28,656 nucleotides of DNA from Alphaproteobacteria bacterium. GTDB lineage: Bacteria > Pseudomonadota > Alphaproteobacteria > CALKHQ01. Positions within the stretch are counted from its first letter, which is position 1. Each line of letters opens with the position of its first letter. The stretch lies in assembly GCA_041396705.1 (NCBI GenBank), contig JAWKYB010000030.1, positions 1-28,656 of the forward strand. The letters run 5' to 3'. Under the pieces are notes generated by a model. That model had not been told where the DNA came from, made no database searches, and saw nothing but the letters and a program-made list of their open reading frames with translations. The position numbers and the translations under genes are program-made. Positions 8,281-15,319 of the stretch are shown piece after piece.

Positions 8281-9882
8281 ATGTTCGATTACATCATCAT
8301 CGGCGGCGGATCCGCCGGCTGCGCGATGGCCAACCGGCTGACCGAGATGGCCGACGTGCAGGTGCTGCTGCTCGAGGCGGGGCCGACCGACCGCAACCGC
8401 TTCATCCACATGCCGGTCGGCTTCTATAAGATGACCGCCGGCCCGTTGACCTGGGGGTACAAGACCGAGCCGCTGGCCCAGGGCGACGGCCGCGAGATGG
8501 TGTATCCGCAGGGCCGGGTGATCGGCGGCTCCAGCTCGATCAACGCCATGGTGTTCACCCGCGGCAACAGATACGACTACGACACCTGGGCGAAGGACGA
8601 GGGCTGCACCGGATGGGCTTATGACGACGTCCTGCCCTATTTCCGGCGCTCGGAGGACAACGAGCGCTATTCCAACGACTACCACGGCGTCGGCGGCCCG
8701 CTCGGCGTCTCCGACCAGATCAGCCCGCACTATCTGACCAAGGCCTTCGTGCGCGCGGCGCAGGAGGCCGGGATCCCCCACAACCCCGACTTCAACGGCG
8801 CGCGGCAGGAAGGCTGCGGCATCTACCAGGTCACCCAGCGCAACGCCAGGCGCTGCAGCACCGCCGTCGGCTACCTCCGGCCGGCGATGCAGCGGCCCAA
8901 CCTGACCGTGCGCACGGACTGCCAGGTGAGCCGCATCGTGGTCGAGAACGGGCGCGCGGTCGGGGTCGAGTTCGGGCAGCGCGGCGGCACCTCCAGCCTG
9001 GTCCGCGCCGAGCGCGAGGTGATCGTCGCCGCCGGCGCGATCGGCTCGCCCAAGCTGCTGATGCTGTCGGGCATCGGGCCGGCCGACGAACTGAAGCAGG
9101 TCGGCGTGACCCCGGTGCACGACCTGCCCGGCGTCGGCCGCAACCTGCAGGACCATGTCGACATCTACCAGATCGCTCAGCTCAACGGCCCGCACAGCTA
9201 CGACAAGCACACGCGCTGGCACAGGCAGCTGGCCGCCGGCCTGCAGTGGATGCTGTTCGGCAGCGGCCCGGTGACCTCGAACCTGGCCGAGGGCGGCGTT
9301 TTCTGGTGGGCGGACAAGGACGAGCCGGCGCCCGACATCCAGATGCACTTCCTGCCCGGCGCGGGGCTGGAGGCGGGCGTGCCGCCGGTCGATGGCTATG
9401 GCTGCACCCTGAATTCGTGCCACCTGCGCCCGCGCAGCCGCGGCACGGTCAAACTGCGCAGCGCCAACCCGGCCGACGCGCCGCGGGTCGACCCCAATTT
9501 CTGGGCAGAGGAATACGACCGCGAGATGTCGTTGCGCGGCTTCGAGCTGACGCGCGAGATCATGGCGCAGCCGGCGTTGCGCAAATACGTCCGCGGCGAG
9601 CATTTCCCGGGGCCCGAGGCCAGGACGCGCGAGCAGCTGATGGCCTATGCCCGCAAATATGCGAAGACCGACTATCACCCGGTCGGCACCTGCAAGATGG
9701 GCGTCGACGCCATGGCGGTGGTCGACCCGCAGCTCAGGGTGCGCGGGCTGGAAGGCCTGCGCGTCTGCGATTCCTCGATCATGCCGCGGCTGATCAGCTC
9801 CAACACCAATGCGGCCTCGATCATGATCGGCGAAAAGGCCAGCGACCTGATCCGCGGCAACCGGGTCGCGGCGGCGGCGTGA
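8281..9882 (+). CDS. GMC family FAD-dependent oxidoreductase (choline/alcohol dehydrogenase-like)
   Basis: This 533-residue flavoenzyme of the glucose-methanol-choline family has the family's usual length. The dinucleotide fold is at the extreme N-terminus (DYIIIGGGSAGCAMA). The first GMC signature region YPQGRVIGGSSSINAMVF and the second, GAIGSPKLLMLSGIGP, are both intact. The catalytic pair is visible as His466 in DYHPVGTCKMG and Asn510 in SSNTNAAS. Such enzymes oxidise primary or secondary alcohols of polyols, choline-like compounds or sugars to aldehydes, ketones or acids. No signal peptide is seen, so it is probably cytoplasmic. The ATG has AGGGGGA and GAGAG upstream. Its TGA overlaps the GTG start of the crotonase gene by four bases (9879-9882), indicating translational coupling. 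I infer it carries out the first oxidation of the imported substrate. Confidence 0.95.
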   Translation: MFDYIIIGGGSAGCAMANRLTEMADVQVLLLEAGPTDRNRFIHMPVGFYKMTAGPLTWGYKTEPLAQGDGREMVYPQGRVIGGSSSINAMVFTRGNRYDYDTWAKDEGCTGWAYDDVLPYFRRSEDNERYSNDYHGVGGPLGVSDQISPHYLTKAFVRAAQEAGIPHNPDFNGARQEGCGIYQVTQRNARRCSTAVGYLRPAMQRPNLTVRTDCQVSRIVVENGRAVGVEFGQRGGTSSLVRAEREVIVAAGAIGSPKLLMLSGIGPADELKQVGVTPVHDLPGVGRNLQDHVDIYQIAQLNGPHSYDKHTRWHRQLAAGLQWMLFGSGPVTSNLAEGGVFWWADKDEPAPDIQMHFLPGAGLEAGVPPVDGYGCTLNSCHLRPRSRGTVKLRSANPADAPRVDPNFWAEEYDREMSLRGFELTREIMAQPALRKYVRGEHFPGPEARTREQLMAYARKYAKTDYHPVGTCKMGVDAMAVVDPQLRVRGLEGLRVCDSSIMPRLISSNTNAASIMIGEKASDLIRGNRVAAAA

Positions 9883-10675
9883 GCGCAACCGACCAGGAGC
9901 GGCACGTCGCCCTCGCCATCGCGGGCAACCGCGCGCGCATCCTGATCGACAATCCGCGCAAGCTGAACGCGCTGGCGATGCCGGCGATCGACCAGCTCGA
10001 CGCCGCCCTCGACGCCATCGAGGCCGCGCCCGGCCTGCGCCTGGTCGAGATCACCGGCAGCGGCGAGCGCGCCTTCTCGGCCGGCGGCGACGTCCGGCAA
10101 TGGTCGTCGCTGCAGCCGGGCGAGATGGCGCGGCGCTGGATCCGCCGCGGCAACCGCGTGTTCGGCCGGCTGGCGGCGCTCGACCTGCCGGTGATCTGCC
10201 TGCTCAACGGCGACGCGCTCGGCGGCGGGCTGGAGCTGGCGCTGGCCGCCGACACCCGTATCGCGGCGGCGGGCATCCGCCTCGCCGCGCCGGAGCCGGT
10301 GCTCGGCGCGGTGCCCGGCTGGCTCGGCTGCCAGCGCCTGGTCGAAACCGTCGGGCCGGCGCGGGCGCGCCAGCTGGTGCTGTTCGGCCGCTCGCTGACG
10401 GCGGAGGAGGCGCTGGACTGGGGCCTGGTCGACGCGGTGGTGCCGCGCGACGGGCTGCGGGCGGAGGCCGACCGGCTGGCCGAGGCGGTGACGGCGCGCG
10501 CGCCGGTCGCCGTCGCCCTGTCGAAGCGGCTGCTGCGCGCCGCCCAGGGCCAGGAGACGGTGGAAACGCTGTATGAGCTGGCGGCGGCCCGGGCGCTGGC
10601 GTCGGCGGGCGGGCGCGAGGCGCGCGCGCCTTCGCCGAGAAGCGCCCGGCCCGCTTTGCCGACGACATGGACTGA
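9879..10675 (+). CDS. Enoyl-CoA hydratase/isomerase (crotonase), frameshifted near the C-terminus
   Basis: This crotonase-fold protein would hydrate or otherwise transform an enoyl-CoA. The oxyanion-hole segments are AFSAGGDV and NGDALGGGLEL, and both catalytic glutamates are present (Glu119 and Glu139, the latter in APEPVLGAVPG). The GTG at 9879 overlaps the GMC stop codon. After about residue 248 the reading frame is lost in a GC-alternating run (10618-10630): in the original frame it continues as Arg/Pro-rich nonsense into the next gene, to 10793. The other frame gives the expected end AFAEKRPARFADDMD and a stop at 10673-10675, just before the next gene's ribosome site. The length of 797 bases fits a two-base expansion of the GC run (or one missing base). 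It could be a sequencing error or a true mutation affecting only the last 15 or so residues. Confidence 0.88.
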
Positions 10676-10689
10676 GAAGGGGGAAAGCG

Positions 10690-11511
10690 ATGGACGTGCG
10701 CGAGGTCAAGGGCGGCGCGATCCCGCTGGTCGGCTACGGCACCTATCCGCTGACCGGCGATGCCGCCGTGCGCGGGGTCGCGGCCGCGCTTGAGGCCGGC
10801 TATCGCCACATCGATACCGCGCAGATGTACGGCAACGAGGCCGAGGTCGGCCGCGCGCTCGCCGCGTCGGGCCTGGCGCGCGACGCCGTTTTCGTCACCA
10901 CCAAGGTGCTGCCGGGCAACTACGCGCCCGACAGATTTGCCGGCACGGTGGCGGAAAGCCTGGATGCGCTGCGGCTCGACCGGGTCGACCTGTTGCTGCT
11001 GCACTGGCCGAACCCGGCCTTTTCCATGGAGAAGACGCTGGAGTTGCTGCTCGCCGAGCAGGACGCCGGGCGGGCGCGGCTGGTCGGGGTGTCGAACTTC
11101 GAGCCGGCCGACCTCGACCGGGCGATGGCCTTCACCGCCGGCCGCATCGTCAATGACCAGATCGAGTTCCATCCGCTGGTCGACCGCTCCGCCGAGCAGG
11201 CGGCCGCCGAACGGCACGGCATCAGCCTGACCGCCTATTGTCCGGTCGCGCGCGGCGCGGTGGCGCAGGAGCCGATCCTGACCGCCATCGGCCAGGCGCA
11301 CGGCAAGACCGCGGCCCAGGTCGCGCTGCGCTGGGCGGTGCAGCAGGGCGTGATCGTGGTGCCGAAGGCCAGCAGCCCCGCCCACATCGCCGCCAACATC
11401 GACGTCTTCGACTTTGCGCTCGACGCTGACGAGATGGCCAGGGTCGGCGCGCTTCGCGCCCGCAACCAGCGCCTGGTCCGCGTCGCCGGCCTGTCGCCGA
11501 CCTGGGGCTGA
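10690..11511 (+). CDS. Aldo/keto reductase
   Basis: This 273-residue NAD(P)H-dependent oxidoreductase has the AKR barrel. The full catalytic tetrad is visible: Asp42 and Tyr47 (HIDTAQMYGNE), Lys72 (TTKVLP) and His105 (LLLHWP). VVPKASSPAHIAANI near the C-terminus is the phosphate-binding signature for the cofactor. It would interconvert a carbonyl and an alcohol on a sugar-like or aldehyde intermediate. The ATG at 10690 follows AAGGGGGAAA and agrees with the usual family start; the open frame upstream lies inside the crotonase gene. The spacing of 14 bases from the restored crotonase stop suggests one transcript with the genes from 6662 on. The family is certain; the substrate is unknown. Confidence 0.95.
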   Translation: MDVREVKGGAIPLVGYGTYPLTGDAAVRGVAAALEAGYRHIDTAQMYGNEAEVGRALAASGLARDAVFVTTKVLPGNYAPDRFAGTVAESLDALRLDRVDLLLLHWPNPAFSMEKTLELLLAEQDAGRARLVGVSNFEPADLDRAMAFTAGRIVNDQIEFHPLVDRSAEQAAAERHGISLTAYCPVARGAVAQEPILTAIGQAHGKTAAQVALRWAVQQGVIVVPKASSPAHIAANIDVFDFALDADEMARVGALRARNQRLVRVAGLSPTWG

Positions 11512-11558
11512 GCGGCGATGCTGGCGCGGCGTCGCCGCAGCGGCAGGATGCGGGCGTC

Positions 11559-11606
11559 GTGCGTCCTTCGCGACGGCGTCCTGCGGACGCCTCCTCAGGA
11601 TGAGGA
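11559..11606 (+). repeat. Dispersed palindromic repeat, copy A (GGCGTCC core)
   Basis: The unit runs GTGCGTCCTTCGCGAC, a GGCGTCC-TGC-GGACGCC hairpin, then TCCTCAGGATGAGGA. It is nearly identical to the reverse complement of copy D (13908-13959); within the shared 48 bases the only clear difference is one base at the CGC/CGA position. Sequences of this form are known as dispersed palindromic elements in alphaproteobacterial genomes. It lies between the aldo/keto reductase and Dabb genes and is paired with copy B in the opposite orientation. Confidence 0.85.
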
Positions 11607-11677
11607 AGACGTGCGCATGCCATCCACGGCCGCCCGTCGCGACGCCGGCCGCTCCCTCGCGCCGCGTACGGCACCCC

Positions 11678-11722
11678 ACCTCCAGAGAAGCCGCCCGCCG
11701 GGCGGCGTCTCGAAGGACGCAC
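11678..11722 (-). repeat. Dispersed palindromic repeat, copy B (GCCGCCC core, decayed)
   Basis: In reverse orientation this reads GTGCGTCCTTCGAGAC, a GCCGCCC-GGC-GGGCGGC hairpin, and then a decayed CTCAGGATGAGG arm. It shares its hairpin core with copy C, not with its neighbour copy A. Together A and B form one composite inverted element in the 266-base gap before the Dabb gene. Confidence 0.75.
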
Positions 11723-11777
11723 CGCGCCAATGGCCGGGCGTCCGTCCCGCCGCCATTCCACACCGAGGAGTCTCGCC

Positions 11778-12086
11778 ATGGCCGGAGTCCGGCACATCGT
11801 CATGTTCCGCTTTGCGCCGTCCGCCAGCCAGGCCCGGATCGACGCGATCGTCGCGGCCTTTGCCGCGCTGAAGGGCAAGGTGCCGGGGATCTCCGGCTTC
11901 TCCTGGGGCACCAACAACAGCCCGGAAGGGCTGAACAAGGGCCTGACCCACTGCTTCGTCGTCGAGTTCCCCGACGCGGCGGCGCGCGACGCCTATCTGC
12001 CGCATCCGGAGCACGATGCCTTCGTCAAGTTCCTCGGCGACGACGTCGCCGACGTCTGCGTGTTCGACTATTCGGACGGGCGCTAG
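11778..12086 (+). CDS. Dabb (stress-responsive alpha-beta barrel) domain protein
   Basis: This 102-residue protein matches the Dabb fold: it starts with VRHIVMFRF (first strand), has a helix with repeated alanines, then VPGISGFSWGTNNSPEGLNKGLTH and FVVEFPDAAARDAYLPHPEHDAFV, a conserved pattern of the family. Dabb proteins are small dimeric ferredoxin-like barrels; some are cyclases or isomerases on polyketide or terpenoid-like substrates and many are uncharacterised. The ATG at 11778 is chosen because GAGGAG (11765-11770) precedes it at seven bases and because the family starts here; the open frame extends upstream into the repeat element. It heads a three-gene block with DUF993 and MaoC proteins. 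The function within the pathway is not known. Confidence 0.9.
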   Translation: MAGVRHIVMFRFAPSASQARIDAIVAAFAALKGKVPGISGFSWGTNNSPEGLNKGLTHCFVVEFPDAAARDAYLPHPEHDAFVKFLGDDVADVCVFDYSDGR

Positions 12087-12113
12087 GCCGGAACGGCCGG
12101 GAGGGCGGATGCG

Positions 12114-13277
12114 ATGACCGTCGTAAGGTTGCCGACCGCGGGCGGCGGGGTCGAGGATTACCGGCCGGGGCCGGCCAGCCCCTATCCGGCGACCGCCGCC
12201 GGCGCCTTCCCGCGCACCGTCTATGCCGCGGCGCATGTGGTCGCCGACCCGCGCAGCGCGGCGCCGCCCTGGCAGGCGGCGGCGGTCGACTGGGACACCA
12301 CCATGGCTTTCCGCCGCCACCTGTGGGGCCTCGGGCTCAAGGTGGCCGAGGCGATGGACACGTCGCAGCGCGGCATGGGCTTCGACTGGCCGACGGCGCT
12401 GGAGCTGATCCGGCGCTCGGTGGCCGAGGCGCGGACGATCCCCGGCGCCGATCTGGCCTGCGGCGCCGGCACCGACCACCTGGACCCGTCGCCCGTCCTG
12501 TCGCTGGCCGACGTGACCGCGGCCTACGAGCAGCAGGTCGCCGCGGTGGAGCAGGCCGGCGGGCGCATCATCCTGATGGCCAGCCGCGCGCTCGCCGCCT
12601 GTGCCAGGGGGCCGGACGACTATCTGCAGGTCTATGGCCGCATCCTGGAGCAGGCGCGCGAGCCGGTGATCCTGCACTGGCTGGGCGCGATGTTCGATCC
12701 CGCGCTGGCCGGCTATTGGGGCAGCGACGACGTCGACGCGGCGATGGCGACCTGCCTGCGGCTGATCGAAGGCCACACCGGCAAGGTCGAGGGCATCAAG
12801 GTCTCGCTGCTGGAGGCGCGCCACGAGATCGCGATGCGGCGCCGGCTGCCGGCGGGCGTGAAGATGTACACCGGCGACGACTTCAACTATGCGGAGCTGA
12901 TCGCCGGCGACGAGCACGGCCATTCCCATGCGCTGCTCGGCATCTTCGACACCATCGCCCAGGCTGCGTCGGCCGCGATGACGCGCCTTGCCGCCGGCGA
13001 CATCGCCGCATACCGCGCGATCCTCGATCCGACCGTGCCGCTGTCGCGCAAGGTGTTCGAGGCGCCGACCCAGTATTACAAGGCCGGGGTGGTGCTGGTC
13101 GCCTGGCTGAACGGCCTGCAGGACCATTTCGTCATGGTCGGCGGCATGCAGTCGGCACGCACGGCGCAGCACTATGCCGACGTGTTCCGCCTTGCCGACA
13201 CCGCGCGCATCCTGACCGACCCCGACCGCGCCGCCCGGCGCATGGCAACCTTGATGACACTGCATGGCATCGACTGA
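12114..13277 (+). CDS. DUF993 family protein (dihydrodipicolinate-synthase-like)
   Basis: This 387-residue protein matches my recollection of DUF993, a group related to the dihydrodipicolinate synthase/N-acetylneuraminate lyase TIM barrels. Recognisable stretches are WDTTMAFRRHLWGLGLKVAEAMDTSQRGMG (about residues 60-89), PVILHWLGAMFDP, and VEGIKVSLLE, where Lys229 sits in the position expected for the Schiff-base lysine of this superfamily. GDDFNYAELI and the C-terminal YYKAGVVLVAWLNGLQDHF also fit. If the lysine is catalytic it would cleave or form a carbon-carbon bond in a keto acid; that is inference. GGGAGGG (12099-12105) precedes the ATG at eight bases. Its stop codon overlaps the MaoC start by 14 bases. 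DUF993 genes are often near sugar-isomerase-like and sugar ABC genes, as here. Confidence 0.88.
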   Translation: MTVVRLPTAGGGVEDYRPGPASPYPATAAGAFPRTVYAAAHVVADPRSAAPPWQAAAVDWDTTMAFRRHLWGLGLKVAEAMDTSQRGMGFDWPTALELIRRSVAEARTIPGADLACGAGTDHLDPSPVLSLADVTAAYEQQVAAVEQAGGRIILMASRALAACARGPDDYLQVYGRILEQAREPVILHWLGAMFDPALAGYWGSDDVDAAMATCLRLIEGHTGKVEGIKVSLLEARHEIAMRRRLPAGVKMYTGDDFNYAELIAGDEHGHSHALLGIFDTIAQAASAAMTRLAAGDIAAYRAILDPTVPLSRKVFEAPTQYYKAGVVLVAWLNGLQDHFVMVGGMQSARTAQHYADVFRLADTARILTDPDRAARRMATLMTLHGID

Positions 13278-13755
13278 CGACGACTGGCCCGGGCCCGGCC
13301 GCGCGCTCGGCCCCGGCACCTACTATTTCGAGGAGCTGGCGGTCGGCGACCACTGGGCCACCGGCGCGCTGACGCTGACCGACGCCCACATCGTCGGCTT
13401 CGCCGGCCTGTCCGGCGACTTCTTCGACCTGCACATGGACGACGCCTTCGCCCGCGACCTCGGCTTTCCGGCCCGGGTCGCGCACGGCCTGCTCGGCCTG
13501 TCGCTGCTCGACGGACTGAAGAACCGGTCCGACGTGCGCATCCCGGCCATCGCCTCGCTCGGCTGGAATTGGGACTTCAAGGCGCCGCTGTGCGCCGGCG
13601 ACCGCATCGAGGGCCGCGTCCGCATCGGCGAGCTGAAGGCGACCTCGAAGCCGGAACGCGCCTTCGTGCGGCTCGACATGCGGCTGGTCGCCAACGGCGA
13701 CACCGTCGCCCAGGACGGCTTCACCCGCCTGCTGATCCGCCGCCGCCCGGCCTGA
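13264..13755 (+). CDS. MaoC family dehydratase/hydratase
   Basis: This 163-residue single hot-dog-fold protein is of the MaoC/(R)-specific enoyl-CoA hydratase type. The hydratase motif is seen as GFAGLSGDFFDLHMD with the catalytic Asp52 and His57; the Asn-Pro usual between them is Phe-Asp here, as in many MaoC-like members. ARVAHGLLGLSL forms the central helix. Such enzymes add or remove water at an enoyl-CoA or related thioester. The start overlaps the DUF993 stop by 14 bases, so translation is coupled. It gives this island a second hydratase beside the crotonase, possibly acting on the other stereoisomer. It is the last gene before the second repeat pair. Confidence 0.93.
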   Translation: MASTDDDWPGPGRALGPGTYYFEELAVGDHWATGALTLTDAHIVGFAGLSGDFFDLHMDDAFARDLGFPARVAHGLLGLSLLDGLKNRSDVRIPAIASLGWNWDFKAPLCAGDRIEGRVRIGELKATSKPERAFVRLDMRLVANGDTVAQDGFTRLLIRRRPA

Positions 13756-13778
13756 GCTGCCGCCCGCGGCCGGCGTAG

Positions 13779-13827
13779 CGCGTCCTTCGCGACGCCGCCC
13801 GATGGGCGGCTCCTCAGGATGAGGACC
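13779..13827 (+). repeat. Dispersed palindromic repeat, copy C (GCCGCCC core)
   Basis: The unit reads GCGCGTCCTTCGCGAC, a GCCGCCC-GAT-GGGCGGC hairpin, then TCCTCAGGATGAGGAC. It starts 24 bases after the MaoC stop codon. It shares its core with copy B and lies in opposite orientation to copy D, with an 80-base spacer. Confidence 0.85.
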
Positions 13828-13907
13828 GTCCGTGTGGCTGCAGTCCTCGGGTTCGCTCCCGCGGCAAAAGCTCGGTCGCACCCGCGCGCGCCGGCTGCCA
13901 CGCACCG

Positions 13908-13959
13908 ACGGTCCTCATCCTGAGGAGGCGTCCGCAGGACGCCGTCTCGAAGGACGCAC
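13908..13959 (-). repeat. Dispersed palindromic repeat, copy D (GGCGTCC core)
   Basis: The unit reads GACGGTCCTCATCCTGAGGA, a GGCGTCC-GCA-GGACGCC hairpin, then GTCTCGAAGGACGCAC. Its reverse complement matches copy A almost base for base. C and D together form the second composite element, placed between the MaoC gene and the first cyclase gene. Confidence 0.87.
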
Positions 13960-14048
13960 GGCGCCACTGCCATCGGGTCGGCGCTTGCCACGCGGGTCCG
14001 GCGGTGGAAGCATCGCGCCGGGTCCACTGATCGAAGGCCGCCCTCGCG

Positions 14049-15281
14049 TTGATCGCGCCCGGAGTCACAATCCTCGAGCCGCCGCGGGACGAGCTCGCGG
14101 TGCTCGACCTGCCGCGGTCGCGGCTGGCCGCGCTGTTCGGCTTCCGCCACTGGATCCTGGACAGCGCGCGCGGCATTCCCGATACGCCGGCCATCGTCTC
14201 CGGCGTCGGCACGCGCTTCCTCGACTGCGGGCTGCACCTCGATCGGATGATGACCGCGGTCGAGGTGCGCCATTCCGAGCGTGCCGCCGTCGGCCGGATC
14301 TGGGAACCGGGCCGGGCGCCGACCGAGTTCTTCTTTCCGCACGGCAGCGCCGGCATGTCCTCCTATCACGACAGCCCGTTCCGCCACGCGCACGACACCG
14401 GTCGGTGGGTGCGGCTGGACCTGGCGCGCGTCGCCGACGGCGCGTTCCGGGTGGTGCCGGAGCTGAAGGCCGGCGGCTTCACCGACTATCTGGCGATCCC
14501 GGCACCGGGTGCCGGCGGCATGCGCAACGGCTTTTCCTTCGCCACCCGCAACCCGGGCGGCTTCGACGACGACGACCTCGCCATCCTGCGCTTCACCATG
14601 CCGGCGCTGGCCGGGCTGATGGAGCTGCTGGTCACCCGCCGCGTGCTGGCCGAGGTCGCCCGCATCTATCTCGGCGCCGAACCGGCCAAGCGGGTGCTGG
14701 CCGGCGACGTGCGCCGCGGCGCGATCATGCCGCTGCGCGCCGTGATCATGTTCGCCGACATGCGCCGCTTCACCGAGACCTCGATGCGGCTGACCGCCCA
14801 GCAGACGGTCGACCTGCTCAACGCCTATTACGACTGCGTCGTCGCCCCGGTCGAGGCACGCGGCGGCGAGATCCTGAAATTCATCGCCGACGGCCTGCTC
14901 GCCGTGTTCCACGCCCGGCCGGACGAGGAGGCCGCCGCGGCGGGCCGGGCACTGGCCGCGGCGCAGGCGGCGCTCGACCGCGTCGCCGCGCTCAACGCCG
15001 CCGGCACCGCGCCGGCCGCGTTCGAGATCGGCCTGGGGCTGCACTTCGGCGAGGCGGCCTATGGCAATGTCGGTTCCGGCGAGCGTCAGGACTACACGGT
15101 GATCGGCCGCGACGTGAACGTCGCCGCCCGCATCGCCGGCCTGTGCGGCACGCTGGCGGCGCCGCTGCTGGTGTCGGCGGACTGCGCCCGCTGGCTGCCG
15201 GCCGGCACCATGCGCGACGCCGGTGCGCACCCGCTGAAGGGCGTCGCCGGCGCGACGCGCGTCCTCGTGCCGAACGGCTGA
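14049..15281 (+). CDS. Soluble class III nucleotidyl cyclase with N-terminal sensor-like domain
   Basis: This protein of about 410 residues has no membrane segment. Residues 1 to about 200 form an uncharacterised, possibly GAF-like, input domain (ending GFDDDDLAILRF); residues 230-405 are a class III cyclase domain. Metal-binding Asp237 (FADMRRFT) and Asp281 (ILKFIADGLLAVF) are present. Substrate-specifying Lys277 and Thr350 (DYTVIG) and the Asn and Arg of VNVAARI are also there, so it should be active. Lys with Thr is the class IIIb pattern for ATP, so cAMP is the likely product. The start is TTG in the available frame; the true start is uncertain. It is convergent, 38 bases apart, with a paralogous cyclase on the other strand. 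The usual Gly before the second Asp is Ala here (IADG). Confidence 0.9.
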   Translation: MIAPGVTILEPPRDELAVLDLPRSRLAALFGFRHWILDSARGIPDTPAIVSGVGTRFLDCGLHLDRMMTAVEVRHSERAAVGRIWEPGRAPTEFFFPHGSAGMSSYHDSPFRHAHDTGRWVRLDLARVADGAFRVVPELKAGGFTDYLAIPAPGAGGMRNGFSFATRNPGGFDDDDLAILRFTMPALAGLMELLVTRRVLAEVARIYLGAEPAKRVLAGDVRRGAIMPLRAVIMFADMRRFTETSMRLTAQQTVDLLNAYYDCVVAPVEARGGEILKFIADGLLAVFHARPDEEAAAAGRALAAAQAALDRVAALNAAGTAPAAFEIGLGLHFGEAAYGNVGSGERQDYTVIGRDVNVAARIAGLCGTLAAPLLVSADCARWLPAGTMRDAGAHPLKGVAGATRVLVPNG

Positions 15282-15319
15282 AGCCGGCCAGGCGCGTCGC
15301 CGCATGGCGGGCCGACAGG

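Noticed and set aside
3697..9882. C-glycoside deglycosylase system from the isomerase-like and GMC proteins
   Set aside because: Some deglycosylases pair an FAD oxidoreductase with an isomerase-fold subunit, but the small partner subunit is absent and the other genes here point to CoA chemistry.
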